A stretch of 35,613 nt of DNA from an uncultured Polaribacter sp. (GCA_937936695.1 CALHCK010000129.1:1-35613), one strand, 5' to 3'; shown: positions 11,063-19,556, counted from the stretch's first letter. The notes: a model not told the origin generated them from the sequence alone. Program-made: numbers and translations.

Positions 11063-12061
11063 ATGAGTATTTTACAATCTAAAATAAATAAAATTTTAGT
11101 TTTAGTTGTCTCAATCTTTGCTATTGGAGTAGTAGGGTATATGTGGTTGTCTAAATATAGTTTTATAGACGCACTTTATATGACGGTTATAACTGTAACT
11201 ACTGTAGGTTTTGGAGAGGTAAAACCTTTTACTCCCGAAGAAAAAATATTTACAATAGTTTTAATTTTAACAAGTATTATAGTATTTGGTTATGCTGTAT
11301 CTGCATTTTCTGAATATTTAGTAAGTGGTAAGTTGTTTGATTATTTAAAACACAAAAGAGTGGAAAAACAAGTAGAACAATTAAAAAAGCACACTATTGT
11401 GTGTGGTTATGGTAGAATTGGTAAACAAGCTATTTTAAAATTAAAAAATTACAATGAAGATTTTGTAGTAGTAGAAAAAAATAAAGAAATTTCTGAGTTT
11501 TTAGATTCTGAAGGAATTTTAAATTTAAACGGAGATTCTACTTTAGATGAAACACTTATAAATGCAGGTATAGAAAAAGCATCATTTTTATTAACTGCTT
11601 TGCCTTCAGATGCCGATAATTTATTTGTAGTATTAACAGCAAGACAACTTAACAAAAACTGTAAAGTAATTAGTAGAGCTTCTAATGAGTCTTCTTACGG
11701 TAAATTAAAAATTGCTGGTGCAGACAATGTAATTATGCCTGGTAAGTTAGGGGGTAATCATATGGCTTCTTTAGTGTCTACTCCAGATGTAATTGAATTT
11801 GTAGATAGGCTAACTATTGGCGGAGATACAACGGCTAATTTAGAAGAAATAGATATAGATGATTTGCCAAAAAAATATTTAAACAAAACTATTTTAGATT
11901 TAGATTTAAGAAAAAGAACAGGGTGTACCGTTATTGGTTTTAGAAATCCTGATAAAGATTATGTAATTAATCCAGAATCAGATAGTGTGTTAATTAGTGG
12001 CTCTCATTTAATTGTTTTGGGTAGACCAGAACAAATTTTAAAACTTAGAGAGTTGTTTTAA
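11063..12061 (+). CDS. Potassium channel family protein with TrkA-N/TrkA-C (RCK) domains
   Basis: Pore/filter TVITVTTVGFGEVKP, then an NAD-binding-like VCGYGRIGKQAILKL RCK domain. Confidence 0.88.
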   Translation: MSILQSKINKILVLVVSIFAIGVVGYMWLSKYSFIDALYMTVITVTTVGFGEVKPFTPEEKIFTIVLILTSIIVFGYAVSAFSEYLVSGKLFDYLKHKRVEKQVEQLKKHTIVCGYGRIGKQAILKLKNYNEDFVVVEKNKEISEFLDSEGILNLNGDSTLDETLINAGIEKASFLLTALPSDADNLFVVLTARQLNKNCKVISRASNESSYGKLKIAGADNVIMPGKLGGNHMASLVSTPDVIEFVDRLTIGGDTTANLEEIDIDDLPKKYLNKTILDLDLRKRTGCTVIGFRNPDKDYVINPESDSVLISGSHLIVLGRPEQILKLRELF

Positions 12062-12145
12062 CTAAACCTTAAATTAAGTTGTTAAAAGCACTTTTTTTTG
12101 AGATATTGCAAACAACTAAACTATAAGTACAAATTTAATTTTATT

Positions 12146-13753
12146 ATGAATAAAAAAAATATATCCTTATTGCTATTATTAATTCCTATGATAACATTTT
12201 CTCAGAAGATGTCTATTGATGAACAAATAGAAGCAAAATTTAAACCTTTTGCCTCTGCTGTTAGTAGTGTGGTATTTTATCCTATTGGTATTGCGGGTAA
12301 ACAAGTTCCTATAGTACTTTTAGTTTTATTATTTGGAGCTTTGTTTTTTACACTGTATTTTAAATTTGCAAATATTAGATTGTTAGGTGTAGGAATAAAT
12401 GCAGCTAAAGGAAAATATGATGAGGTAGATTTTAAAAGTGTAGATGTTGTTGCTGGTGATGCTACTCCTGGAGGAAATATTTTAGAATCTCCAAAAGCAG
12501 ATCAAGTTGTAGGAGAGGTAACTCATTTTCAAGCATTAACAGCTGCTTTATCGGCTACAGTAGGTTTGGGTAACATTGCCGGGGTTGCAGTTGCTATAGC
12601 TATTGGTGGTCCTGGTGCAACTTTTTGGATGATTTTAGCTGGTTTTTTAGGAATGTCTACAAAATTAGTAGAAGCTACCTTGGGGGTAAAATATAGAGAA
12701 GTAGGGGAGGATGGAAAAATATATGGAGGACCAATGTATTACCTTAGAAAGGGGTTAAAAGAAAAAAATCTTGGAGGTCTTGGTAAAGTTTTGGCTTTAT
12801 TGTTTGCAGTTTTTGTGGTTGGTGGTTCTTTTGGAGGAGGTAACATGTTTCAAGCAAATCAAGCAGCAGCTCAATTTAAGCTTTTATCAGGGTTAGATTC
12901 TGGTTTTGCGTTCGGTATTATTATGGCTGTTTTAGTAGCCATAGTTATTATTGGAGGTATAAAAAGAATTGGTCAGGTTACAGAAAAAATAGTACCATTT
13001 ATGGGTATTATGTATGTAGGTGCTGCTTTAGTTATTATTTTTATGAACATTACGGCTATACCAGCTGCTTTAGCGCAAATATGGTCTGGTGTGTTTCAGA
13101 ATAACTCTTTATTAGGAGGTGTTGTAGGAGTAATGATTGTTGGTTTTCAAAGAGCGGCATTTTCTAATGAGGCAGGTGTAGGTTCTGCGTCTATTGCTCA
13201 TGCGGCGGTAAAAACTAGATTTCCTGCTAGTGAAGGAATTGTTGCTTCTGTAGGGCCTTTTGTAGATACTGTAGTAATTTGTACTATGACAGCATTGGTA
13301 ATTGTAATAACTAACATAAAAAGTAATTTATTTGAGTACGCTAATTTAGATGCTAGTAACAATGTAATTATGAATGGCTCAGGAGAACATTTAGGAGGAG
13401 TAGATTTAACTTCTGTTGCTTTTGATTCTGCAATTCCTAATTTTTCTATTTTACTTACAATAGCAGTTATTTTATTTGCGTTTTCTACTATGTTATCTTG
13501 GTCTTATTATGGTTTACAAGGATGGAAATATTTATTCGGAAAAGGAAAAATAGCAGACATTTCTTATAAAGTGTTATTTTTATTCTTTATAGTTGTTGGT
13601 GCTTCTTCAAGTCTTAACTCTGTAATAGAGTTTTCTGATTCTATGATTTTTGCAATGGTTTTTCCTAATGTAATAGGGTTGTTTTTATTAATGCCAAAAG
13701 TAAAACTAGAATTAGATAGATATTTAAAAGCGATAAAATCTTCTAAAGCATAA
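12146..13753 (+). CDS. Alanine/glycine:cation symporter (AGCS) family protein
   Basis: VGLGNIAGVAVAIAIGGPGATFWM, GGPMYYLRKGL and AFSNEAGVGSASIAHAA motifs. ATG at 12146 is preferred over the tracked start at 12098. Confidence 0.9.
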   Translation: MNKKNISLLLLLIPMITFSQKMSIDEQIEAKFKPFASAVSSVVFYPIGIAGKQVPIVLLVLLFGALFFTLYFKFANIRLLGVGINAAKGKYDEVDFKSVDVVAGDATPGGNILESPKADQVVGEVTHFQALTAALSATVGLGNIAGVAVAIAIGGPGATFWMILAGFLGMSTKLVEATLGVKYREVGEDGKIYGGPMYYLRKGLKEKNLGGLGKVLALLFAVFVVGGSFGGGNMFQANQAAAQFKLLSGLDSGFAFGIIMAVLVAIVIIGGIKRIGQVTEKIVPFMGIMYVGAALVIIFMNITAIPAALAQIWSGVFQNNSLLGGVVGVMIVGFQRAAFSNEAGVGSASIAHAAVKTRFPASEGIVASVGPFVDTVVICTMTALVIVITNIKSNLFEYANLDASNNVIMNGSGEHLGGVDLTSVAFDSAIPNFSILLTIAVILFAFSTMLSWSYYGLQGWKYLFGKGKIADISYKVLFLFFIVVGASSSLNSVIEFSDSMIFAMVFPNVIGLFLLMPKVKLELDRYLKAIKSSKA

Positions 13754-13763
13754 AAAAAATAAT

Positions 13764-14648
13764 ATGAAATTATTTAAATCCCATTTCTGGTATACAAAAA
13801 GCCAAAGAAATGGGATTTTCTGTTTAATAATATTAATACTTATTTTTCAATCTATTTATTTTTTTGTTGATTTTACTTCAGATGAAACTGTTGATTATAA
13901 TTCGCCTGTAGTTGTAAAATTTCAGAAACAAGTAGATAGTTTAAGAAAGGTTAAATTACAAAGTAAAGAGACTACCTTATATCCTTTTAATCCTAATTAT
14001 ATTTCAGATTATAAAGCAGAAAAATTAGGAATGTCTGTATTAGAAATAGATAGATTATTTGCGTACAGAAAAGCAAATAAATTTATCAATTCTAAAGAAG
14101 AGTTTCAAAAAGTAACTAAAATTTCAGATTCTTTATTAAATAAGATTTCACCATTCTTTAAATTTCCAGATTGGGTATCAAAAAAAAGAACTAAGGTTTC
14201 TATACAAAAAAAGAAATTACATGCTTCAGGAAAAGTAATACCTATAAGTACAATAGACATCAATAAAGCCACAGCGCAAGATTTTAAAAGTATTAAAGGA
14301 GTAGGAGAAGTACTTTCTAAAAGAATTATTAAGTATCGTTCTAAATTACATGGTTTTTCTTACATGAGTCAACTAAATGAAGTTTGGGGATTAGAAAAAG
14401 AGGTGATTGACAGACTTGTAAAAAAGTTTAAAATAATAGAAAAGCCGTTAATTCATAAAATGAATGTAAATACTGTAACATTCAAAGAGTTATTAAAAAA
14501 TCCGTACATAGATTTTAAATTGTGTAAAAAGATTTTTAACTACAGAGATGAGGTTGCTGAACTTCAAAATATATCAGAATTAAAAAATATCAAAGATTTT
14601 CCTTTAGACTTGTATGATAGAATAGTCTTATATTTGTTGGCTAAATAA
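13764..14648 (+). CDS. Helix-hairpin-helix (ComEA-like) domain protein
   Basis: DINKATAQDFKSIKGVGEVLSKRIIKYRSKLHGF HhH repeat plus a second degenerate copy (VNTVTFKELLKNPYIDFKLCKKIFNYR); single N-terminal TM segment. Confidence 0.8.
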   Translation: MKLFKSHFWYTKSQRNGIFCLIILILIFQSIYFFVDFTSDETVDYNSPVVVKFQKQVDSLRKVKLQSKETTLYPFNPNYISDYKAEKLGMSVLEIDRLFAYRKANKFINSKEEFQKVTKISDSLLNKISPFFKFPDWVSKKRTKVSIQKKKLHASGKVIPISTIDINKATAQDFKSIKGVGEVLSKRIIKYRSKLHGFSYMSQLNEVWGLEKEVIDRLVKKFKIIEKPLIHKMNVNTVTFKELLKNPYIDFKLCKKIFNYRDEVAELQNISELKNIKDFPLDLYDRIVLYLLAK

Positions 14649-14668
14649 ACAAACAAATTTCTATTATA

Positions 14669-15835
14669 ATGAACAGTATGTATTTTACTGAAGAACACGA
14701 GGCTTTTCGTGCGAGTTTCAAAGATTTTTTGAAGAAAGAAGTAGTACCACATATAGAGAAATGGGAAAAAACTGGAACTATTGATCGTTTTATTTGGAAA
14801 AAGTTTGGCGAAATGGGATATTTTGGTCTGTCTACACCAGAGGAGTATGGTGGTTTAGACTTAGACCTATTTTATACGCTTGTTTTTTTAGAAGAAATGC
14901 AAAAAATTAATTCAGGTGGTTTTGCTGCAGCAATGTGGGCGCATGAATATTTAGCAATGACACATTTAAATAAAGAAGCAAGTGAAACTACAAAACAAAA
15001 GTATTTAGTACCAAGTGTTGCTGGAGATATGATTGGTTGTTTGTGTATAACAGAACCTTTTGGAGGATCTGATGTTGCAGGTATGAGATCTACAGCTATC
15101 AAACAAGGTGATAAATATATTTTAAATGGTTCTAAAACATTTATAACAAACGGAGTTTATTCTGATTATTTAATAGTTGCTGCAAAAACAGATACTTCAG
15201 ATAAATATAAAGGAATAAGTATTTTTGTGGTAGATAGAACTGCTAAAGGTGTTTCAGCTACTAAATTAGATAAATTAGGGTGGAGAGCTTCTGATACAGG
15301 AGAAATAGCTTTTGATAATGTAGAAATTCCTGTAGAAAATTTGTTAGGAGAAGAAGGAAAAGGTTTTCCTTACATTATGCAACATTTTGCTTTAGAAAGA
15401 CTTTTAATGGGAGTAAACGCACATGCAAGAGCAGAGTTTGCGGTAGATTATGCTGTTAACTACATGAAAGAAAGAAATGCGTTTGGGAAGTCTCTTGATA
15501 AATTTCAGTCTTTAAGACATAAAGTAGCTGAAATGGCAAGTAAGGTTGATATGTGTAGAGAGTATAATTATTCTATAGCAAAAAGATTAAATGATGGTCA
15601 GTATGTAGTAAAAGAGGCAAGTATGTCTAAATTACTGTCTACTAAAATGGCAGATGAAGTTATATATGATGCATTACAATTGTTAGGTGGTTATGGATAT
15701 ATGGAAGAATATCCTATGGCGCGTTTGTTAAGAGATAGTAGGTTAGGACCTATAGGTGGCGGAACTTCAGAAATTCTAAAAGAAATAATCGCAAAAATGG
15801 TTATTGATAAAAAAGAATACAAGCCTGCCACATAG
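14669..15835 (+). CDS. Acyl-CoA dehydrogenase
   Basis: CLCITEPFGGSDVAGMRSTA, GSKTFITNG, QLLGGYGYMEEYPMARLLRDSRLGPIGGGTSEI motifs. Confidence 0.93.
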   Translation: MNSMYFTEEHEAFRASFKDFLKKEVVPHIEKWEKTGTIDRFIWKKFGEMGYFGLSTPEEYGGLDLDLFYTLVFLEEMQKINSGGFAAAMWAHEYLAMTHLNKEASETTKQKYLVPSVAGDMIGCLCITEPFGGSDVAGMRSTAIKQGDKYILNGSKTFITNGVYSDYLIVAAKTDTSDKYKGISIFVVDRTAKGVSATKLDKLGWRASDTGEIAFDNVEIPVENLLGEEGKGFPYIMQHFALERLLMGVNAHARAEFAVDYAVNYMKERNAFGKSLDKFQSLRHKVAEMASKVDMCREYNYSIAKRLNDGQYVVKEASMSKLLSTKMADEVIYDALQLLGGYGYMEEYPMARLLRDSRLGPIGGGTSEILKEIIAKMVIDKKEYKPAT

Positions 15836-15859
15836 TTTTAAAATAAAAAATATAATTAA

Positions 15860-15889
15860 TTGTAGATTAACAATTAATAACTACATTTG
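15860..15889 (+). promoter_or_regulatory. Candidate promoter for rpsU
   Basis: TTG (15860-15862), N19, TACATTTG (15882-15889); matches the Bacteroidetes -33 TTG / -7 TAnnTTTG pattern. Confidence 0.75.
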
Positions 15890-15947
15890 CAGTCCAAAAA
15901 ATAAAACAAACAGTATAACTGTTAAAAAATATAAAAGATACGATGAA

Positions 15948-15955
15948 GGGAGGTG
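15948..15955 (+). promoter_or_regulatory. Strong Shine-Dalgarno upstream of rpsU
   Basis: GGGAGGTG lying 7 nt before the ATG at 15963. Confidence 0.85.
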
Positions 15956-15962
15956 CCAAAAC

Positions 15963-16160
15963 ATGTTAATTATACCAGTAAAAGAAGGAGAGAATATCGA
16001 TAGAGCGTTAAAACGTTATAAGAGAAAATTCGATAGAACTAAGACAATGAAGAACTTACGTAACAGAAAGAACTTTACAAAGCCATCTGTAGCAAAAAGA
16101 GCTCAGAGAATAAAAGCGTCTTACGTTCAGAAATTAAGAACACAAGAAGAAGTAGGTTAG
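15963..16160 (+). CDS. rpsU: 30S ribosomal protein bS21
   Basis: MLIIPVKEGENIDRALKRYKRKFDRTKTMKNLRNRKNFTKPSVAKRAQRIKASYVQKLRTQEEVG. The tracked ORF from 15804 is an upstream over-extension. Confidence 0.95.
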   Translation: MLIIPVKEGENIDRALKRYKRKFDRTKTMKNLRNRKNFTKPSVAKRAQRIKASYVQKLRTQEEVG

Positions 16161-16182
16161 AGATAACTTATTTTAAAATTAT

Positions 16183-16217
16183 AAAACTCGTATTGATTTG
16201 TCAATACGAGTTTTTTT
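16183..16217 (+). terminator. Rho-independent terminator after rpsU
   Basis: AAAACTCGTATTGA-TTTG-TCAATACGAGTTTTTTT, 14-bp perfect stem plus T run. Confidence 0.9.
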
Positions 16218-16255
16218 ATGCTTTTTTTTGTAAATTTACTAAAAGCACAAATAAA

Positions 16256-17140
16256 TTGGTAAACGCATTTTTAGAATACCTGTCTTACGAGAAAAAATAT
16301 TCTGTAAATACAGTGGTAGCTTACAGGAAAGATTTAACATCTTTTGTTGATTTTTTATTGACCGAATATGATCAAGAGAATTTACTAGAGGTTAATTATA
16401 GTCAAATTAGAAGTTGGATTGTTTCTTTAGTAGAACTTAAGGTGTCTAATAGAACAGTTAATAGAAAAGTAAGTGCGTTAAAGAGTTTTTATAAATTTCT
16501 TCAAAAAACAAATCAAATTCAAATCAATCCTTTAGCAAAACATAAATCATTAAAAGTTCAAAGTAAGGTTCAGGTACCTTTTAATCAGCAAGAAATTAAT
16601 AAAGTTATCAATCTTATAGAGGTTAAAGAAGATTTTGTTGCTCTTAGAGATAAATTAATAGTAGAGTTTTTTTATTCTACCGGTATTAGAAGAAACGAGC
16701 TAATAAATATTAAAGAAAAAGATATCAATGTTTTTGATAAAACTATAAAAGTTTTAGGAAAAAGAAATAAAGAACGATTTGTACCTCTCTTGGGATCTGT
16801 AAAAGAAACTTTAAAAAAGTATTTAGCTTTAAAAAAAGACATACCTAATAAAGTAGAATTTTTATTTATAACAGAGAAAGGAAATAAAATATATGAAACA
16901 CTTGTTTACAGAATTATAAATTCTTATTTTGGGAGTGTCTCAACTAAGCAAAAGAAGAGTCCTCATATTTTAAGGCATTCTTTTGCAACACACCTTTTAA
17001 ACGAAGGAGCAGATTTAAATTCAGTTAAAGAATTGTTAGGGCATTCATCTTTAGCTTCAACTCAAGTCTATACTTATAATAGTTTAGATGCTATAAAAAA
17101 AGTGTATAACAAAGCTCACCCTAAGAGCGCAAAAAATTAA
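16256..17140 (+). CDS. xerC: Tyrosine recombinase XerC-type
   Basis: C-terminal HILRHSFATHLLNEGADLNSVKELLGHSSLASTQVYTY. The tracked start at 16193 falls inside the terminator, so TTG at 16256 (LVNAFLEYLSYEKKY) is preferred. Confidence 0.88.
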   Translation: MVNAFLEYLSYEKKYSVNTVVAYRKDLTSFVDFLLTEYDQENLLEVNYSQIRSWIVSLVELKVSNRTVNRKVSALKSFYKFLQKTNQIQINPLAKHKSLKVQSKVQVPFNQQEINKVINLIEVKEDFVALRDKLIVEFFYSTGIRRNELINIKEKDINVFDKTIKVLGKRNKERFVPLLGSVKETLKKYLALKKDIPNKVEFLFITEKGNKIYETLVYRIINSYFGSVSTKQKKSPHILRHSFATHLLNEGADLNSVKELLGHSSLASTQVYTYNSLDAIKKVYNKAHPKSAKN

Positions 17141-17148
17141 AAATAAAT

Positions 17149-17457
17149 ATGAAAGTATTCACACAGTCAGTAAATTTTAATGCAGATAAAGAGTTAATCA
17201 TCTTTGTAGAAGAAAAAGTAGCAACATTAGAGAAGTTTCATGATAAGATAGTAGATGCAGAAGTTTTCTTAAAGGTTCAAAATACAAGTGATAAAGAAAA
17301 TAAGGTAACAGAAATAAAAATAAACATTCCAGGAAGCGAGTTAATAGTTAAAAGAGAAACCAAGTCTTTTGAGGAAGGAGTGAGTTCTGCTGTAGATAAT
17401 TTAAAGAGACAACTTAAAAAATCAAAAGAAAAACACCGTGATTCCCTTATTTCATAG
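17149..17457 (+). CDS. hpf: Ribosome hibernation-promoting factor (HPF/RaiA family, short form)
   Basis: MKVFTQSVNFNADKELIIFVEEKVATLEKFHDKIVDAEVFLKV... matches the S30AE/HPF pattern; 102 aa. Confidence 0.85.
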   Translation: MKVFTQSVNFNADKELIIFVEEKVATLEKFHDKIVDAEVFLKVQNTSDKENKVTEIKINIPGSELIVKRETKSFEEGVSSAVDNLKRQLKKSKEKHRDSLIS

Positions 17458-17464
17458 GCTTTCT

Positions 17465-17526
17465 AAAAAAAAAATCAAAAAAAATCAAAAAAAGTTTTTT
17501 TAAACTAAAAAAAGGTCTTAAATTTG
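17465..17526 (+). promoter_or_regulatory. Candidate strong promoter of the tRNA-tuf-rpo superoperon with phased A-tracts
   Basis: A-tracts beginning near 17465, 17477, 17487 and 17507, followed by AAAAAAAGGTCTTAAATTTGCA with TAAATTTG at 17519-17526. Confidence 0.65.
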
Positions 17527-17550
17527 CAATCCGTTAGCAATAACGGATTG
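17527..17550 (+). other. Leader hairpin with GCAA tetraloop upstream of the tRNA cluster
   Basis: CAATCCGTTA-GCAA-TAACGGATTG, 10-bp perfect stem followed by TTTTT. Confidence 0.75.
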
Positions 17551-17564
17551 TTTTTACATCAAAA

Positions 17565-17638
17565 GCCGATGTAGCTCAGCTGGCTAGAGCAGCTGATTTG
17601 TAATCAGCAGGTCGTGGGTTCGAGTCCCTCCATTGGCT
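17565..17638 (+). tRNA. tRNA-Thr (TGT)
   Basis: Acceptor GCCGATG/CATTGGC, anticodon arm GCTGATTTGTAATCAGC, T-arm GGGTTCGAGTCCC. Confidence 0.95.
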
Positions 17639-17677
17639 CAAAGAAAAAACAAAAGTTCATTAAAATAGTAAATTAAA

Positions 17678-17759
17678 GGGGAGATACTCAAGCGGCCAAC
17701 GAGGACGGACTGTAACTCCGTTGACTATGTCTTCGCAGGTTCGAATCCTGCTCTCCCCA
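17678..17759 (+). tRNA. tRNA-Tyr (GTA)
   Basis: Acceptor GGGGAGA/TCTCCCC, ACGGACTGTAACTCCGT anticodon arm, long variable arm. Confidence 0.95.
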
Positions 17760-17771
17760 CAATTTACATTT

Positions 17772-17844
17772 GCGAAAGTAGCTCAGTTGGTAGAGCGTCA
17801 GCCTTCCAAGCTGAATGTCGCCGGTTCGAACCCGGTCTTTCGCT
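17772..17844 (+). tRNA. tRNA-Gly (TCC)
   Basis: Acceptor GCGAAAG/CTTTCGC, anticodon arm CAGCCTTCCAAGCTG. Confidence 0.95.
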
Positions 17845-17865
17845 CAAGATTCAAGTCCAACAAAA

Positions 17866-17938
17866 GCCGGTGTAGCTCAGTTGGTAGAGCGCATCCTTGG
17901 TAGGGATGAGGTCACGGGTTCAAATCCCGTCATTGGCT
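17866..17938 (+). tRNA. tRNA-Thr (GGT)
   Basis: Acceptor GCCGGTG/CATTGGC, anticodon arm CATCCTTGGTAGGGATG. Confidence 0.95.
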
Positions 17939-18001
17939 CACTTACAATAATGGATCATTAGACATTAAATATATTTAAACTAAGAATTAAAATTAATAAT
18001 C

Positions 18002-19189
18002 ATGGCAAAAGGAACTTTTGACCGTTCGAAACCACACTTAAATATTGGTACTATCGGACACGTAGATCACGGTAAAACAACTTTAACTGCTGCTATAACT
18101 AAAGTTTTAGCTGATGCAGGATTATCAGAAGCAAGAGATTTTGATCAAATCGATAACGCTCCAGAAGAAAAAGAAAGAGGTATTACTATTAATACTTCGC
18201 ACGTAGAATATCAGACTGCTAATCGTCACTATGCTCACGTTGACTGTCCAGGTCACGCGGATTACGTAAAGAACATGGTAACGGGTGCTGCTCAGATGGA
18301 TGGTGCAATTTTAGTTGTTGCTGCTACAGATGGTCCAATGCCACAGACTAGAGAGCATATCTTATTAGGTCGTCAGGTAGGAATTCCTCGTATCGTTGTT
18401 TTCTTAAACAAAGTTGATATGGTTGATGATGAAGAGTTATTAGAGTTAGTTGATATGGAGGTTAGAGAATTATTATCTTTCTATGATTATGATGGAGATA
18501 ATGGTCCTGTAGTTTCAGGTTCTGCTTTAGGAGCTTTAAATGGTGAGCAAAAATGGGTTGATACAGTAATGGAATTAATGGAAGCTTGTGATTCTTGGAT
18601 CGAAGAGCCGTTAAGAGAGGTTGATAAGGATTTCTTAATGCCAATTGAAGATGTATTCTCAATTACAGGTCGTGGTACTGTTGCTACTGGTCGTATAGAG
18701 ACTGGTATTGCTAACACTGGTGATGCTGTTGATATTATTGGTATGGGTGCTGAGAAATTAGCTTCAACTATTACTGGTATTGAAATGTTTCGTCAAATCT
18801 TAGATAGAGGTGAGGCTGGTGATAATGCAGGTATCTTATTAAGAGGTATTGCAAAAGAAGATATTAAAAGAGGAATGGTAATCTGTAAGCCAGGTTCTGT
18901 AACTCCACACGCTAAGTTTAAAGCTGAGGTGTATGTATTAAAGAAAGAAGAAGGTGGTCGTCACACTCCTTTCCATAATAACTACCGTCCACAGTTTTAT
19001 GTAAGAACTACAGATGTAACTGGTACTATTAACTTACCTGACGGTGTAGAAATGGTAATGCCAGGAGATAACTTAACAATTACTGTTGATTTAATTCAAC
19101 CAATTGCATTAAACTTAGGTTTACGTTTTGCTATCCGTGAAGGAGGAAGAACTGTAGGTGCAGGTCAAGTTACTGAGATTTTAGACTAA
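18002..19189 (+). CDS. tuf: Elongation factor Tu
   Basis: [72 protein letters not shown]. Confidence 0.99.
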   Translation: MAKGTFDRSKPHLNIGTIGHVDHGKTTLTAAITKVLADAGLSEARDFDQIDNAPEEKERGITINTSHVEYQTANRHYAHVDCPGHADYVKNMVTGAAQMDGAILVVAATDGPMPQTREHILLGRQVGIPRIVVFLNKVDMVDDEELLELVDMEVRELLSFYDYDGDNGPVVSGSALGALNGEQKWVDTVMELMEACDSWIEEPLREVDKDFLMPIEDVFSITGRGTVATGRIETGIANTGDAVDIIGMGAEKLASTITGIEMFRQILDRGEAGDNAGILLRGIAKEDIKRGMVICKPGSVTPHAKFKAEVYVLKKEEGGRHTPFHNNYRPQFYVRTTDVTGTINLPDGVEMVMPGDNLTITVDLIQPIALNLGLRFAIREGGRTVGAGQVTEILD

Positions 19190-19215
19190 TTAATAGTCGA
19201 GAAATTATAAATATA

Positions 19216-19247
19216 AAAGGTGTTCCGATAAAAATTGGGACACCTTT
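19216..19247 (+). other. Stable hairpin between tuf and tRNA-Trp (processing site or weak terminator)
   Basis: AAAGGTGTTCC / GGGACACCTTT, 11-bp stem with one G-T wobble; no long T tract. Confidence 0.5.
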
Positions 19248-19265
19248 ATAAATGAAATATTATAA

Positions 19266-19338
19266 ACGGGTTTAGCTCAGTTGGTAGAGCACTGGTCTCC
19301 AAAACCAGGTGTCGGGGGTTCGAGTCCCTCAATCCGTG
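19266..19338 (+). tRNA. tRNA-Trp (CCA)
   Basis: Acceptor ACGGGTT/AATCCGT, anticodon arm CTGGTCTCCAAAACCAG. Confidence 0.95.
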
Positions 19339-19356
19339 CAAAATTTACAATTTAGG

Positions 19357-19554
19357 ATGAAATTTATACAATATATAAAAGATTCTTTTGAAGAATTAAG
19401 TGAGAATATGACTTGGATTTCAAAAGAAGATGCTCAAAAAACTACTGTAACAGTTGCTGTTTTTACAATTTTATTTGCATTAGCAGTAGCAGGTATAGAT
19501 TTTGTTTTTCATTCTAGTTTAGATTACTTTTTTTCAATGTTTAAATCTAATTAA
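19357..19554 (+). CDS. secE: Preprotein translocase subunit SecE
   Basis: MKFIQYIKDSFEELSENMTWISKEDAQKTTVTVAVFTILFALAVAGIDFVF, position before nusG. Confidence 0.92.
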   Translation: MKFIQYIKDSFEELSENMTWISKEDAQKTTVTVAVFTILFALAVAGIDFVFHSSLDYFFSMFKSN

Positions 19555-19556
19555 TA

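Noticed and set aside
15804-15962. N-terminal extension of bS21 in the ORF track
   Set aside because: It overlaps the acyl-CoA dehydrogenase end and contains the rpsU promoter and SD; real bS21 starts at MLIIPVKEGE.
16193-16255. Upstream extension of the xerC ORF (MICQYEFFYAFFCKFTKSTNK)
   Set aside because: It begins within the rpsU terminator loop and lacks recombinase similarity; a start at 16256 is more plausible.
16256-17140. Tyrosine recombinase as evidence of a prophage or integron
   Set aside because: It looks like housekeeping XerC/D: flanked by rpsU and hpf, with no att repeats, cargo or phage genes.
17461-17515. A-rich AAAAAAAATC repeats as a microsatellite or CRISPR-like array
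   Set aside because: Only 2-3 short copies with no spacers; better explained as promoter A-tracts.
17721-17903. 60-aa ORF across the tRNA cluster
   Set aside because: It translates tRNA-Tyr/Gly/Thr genes; an artefact.
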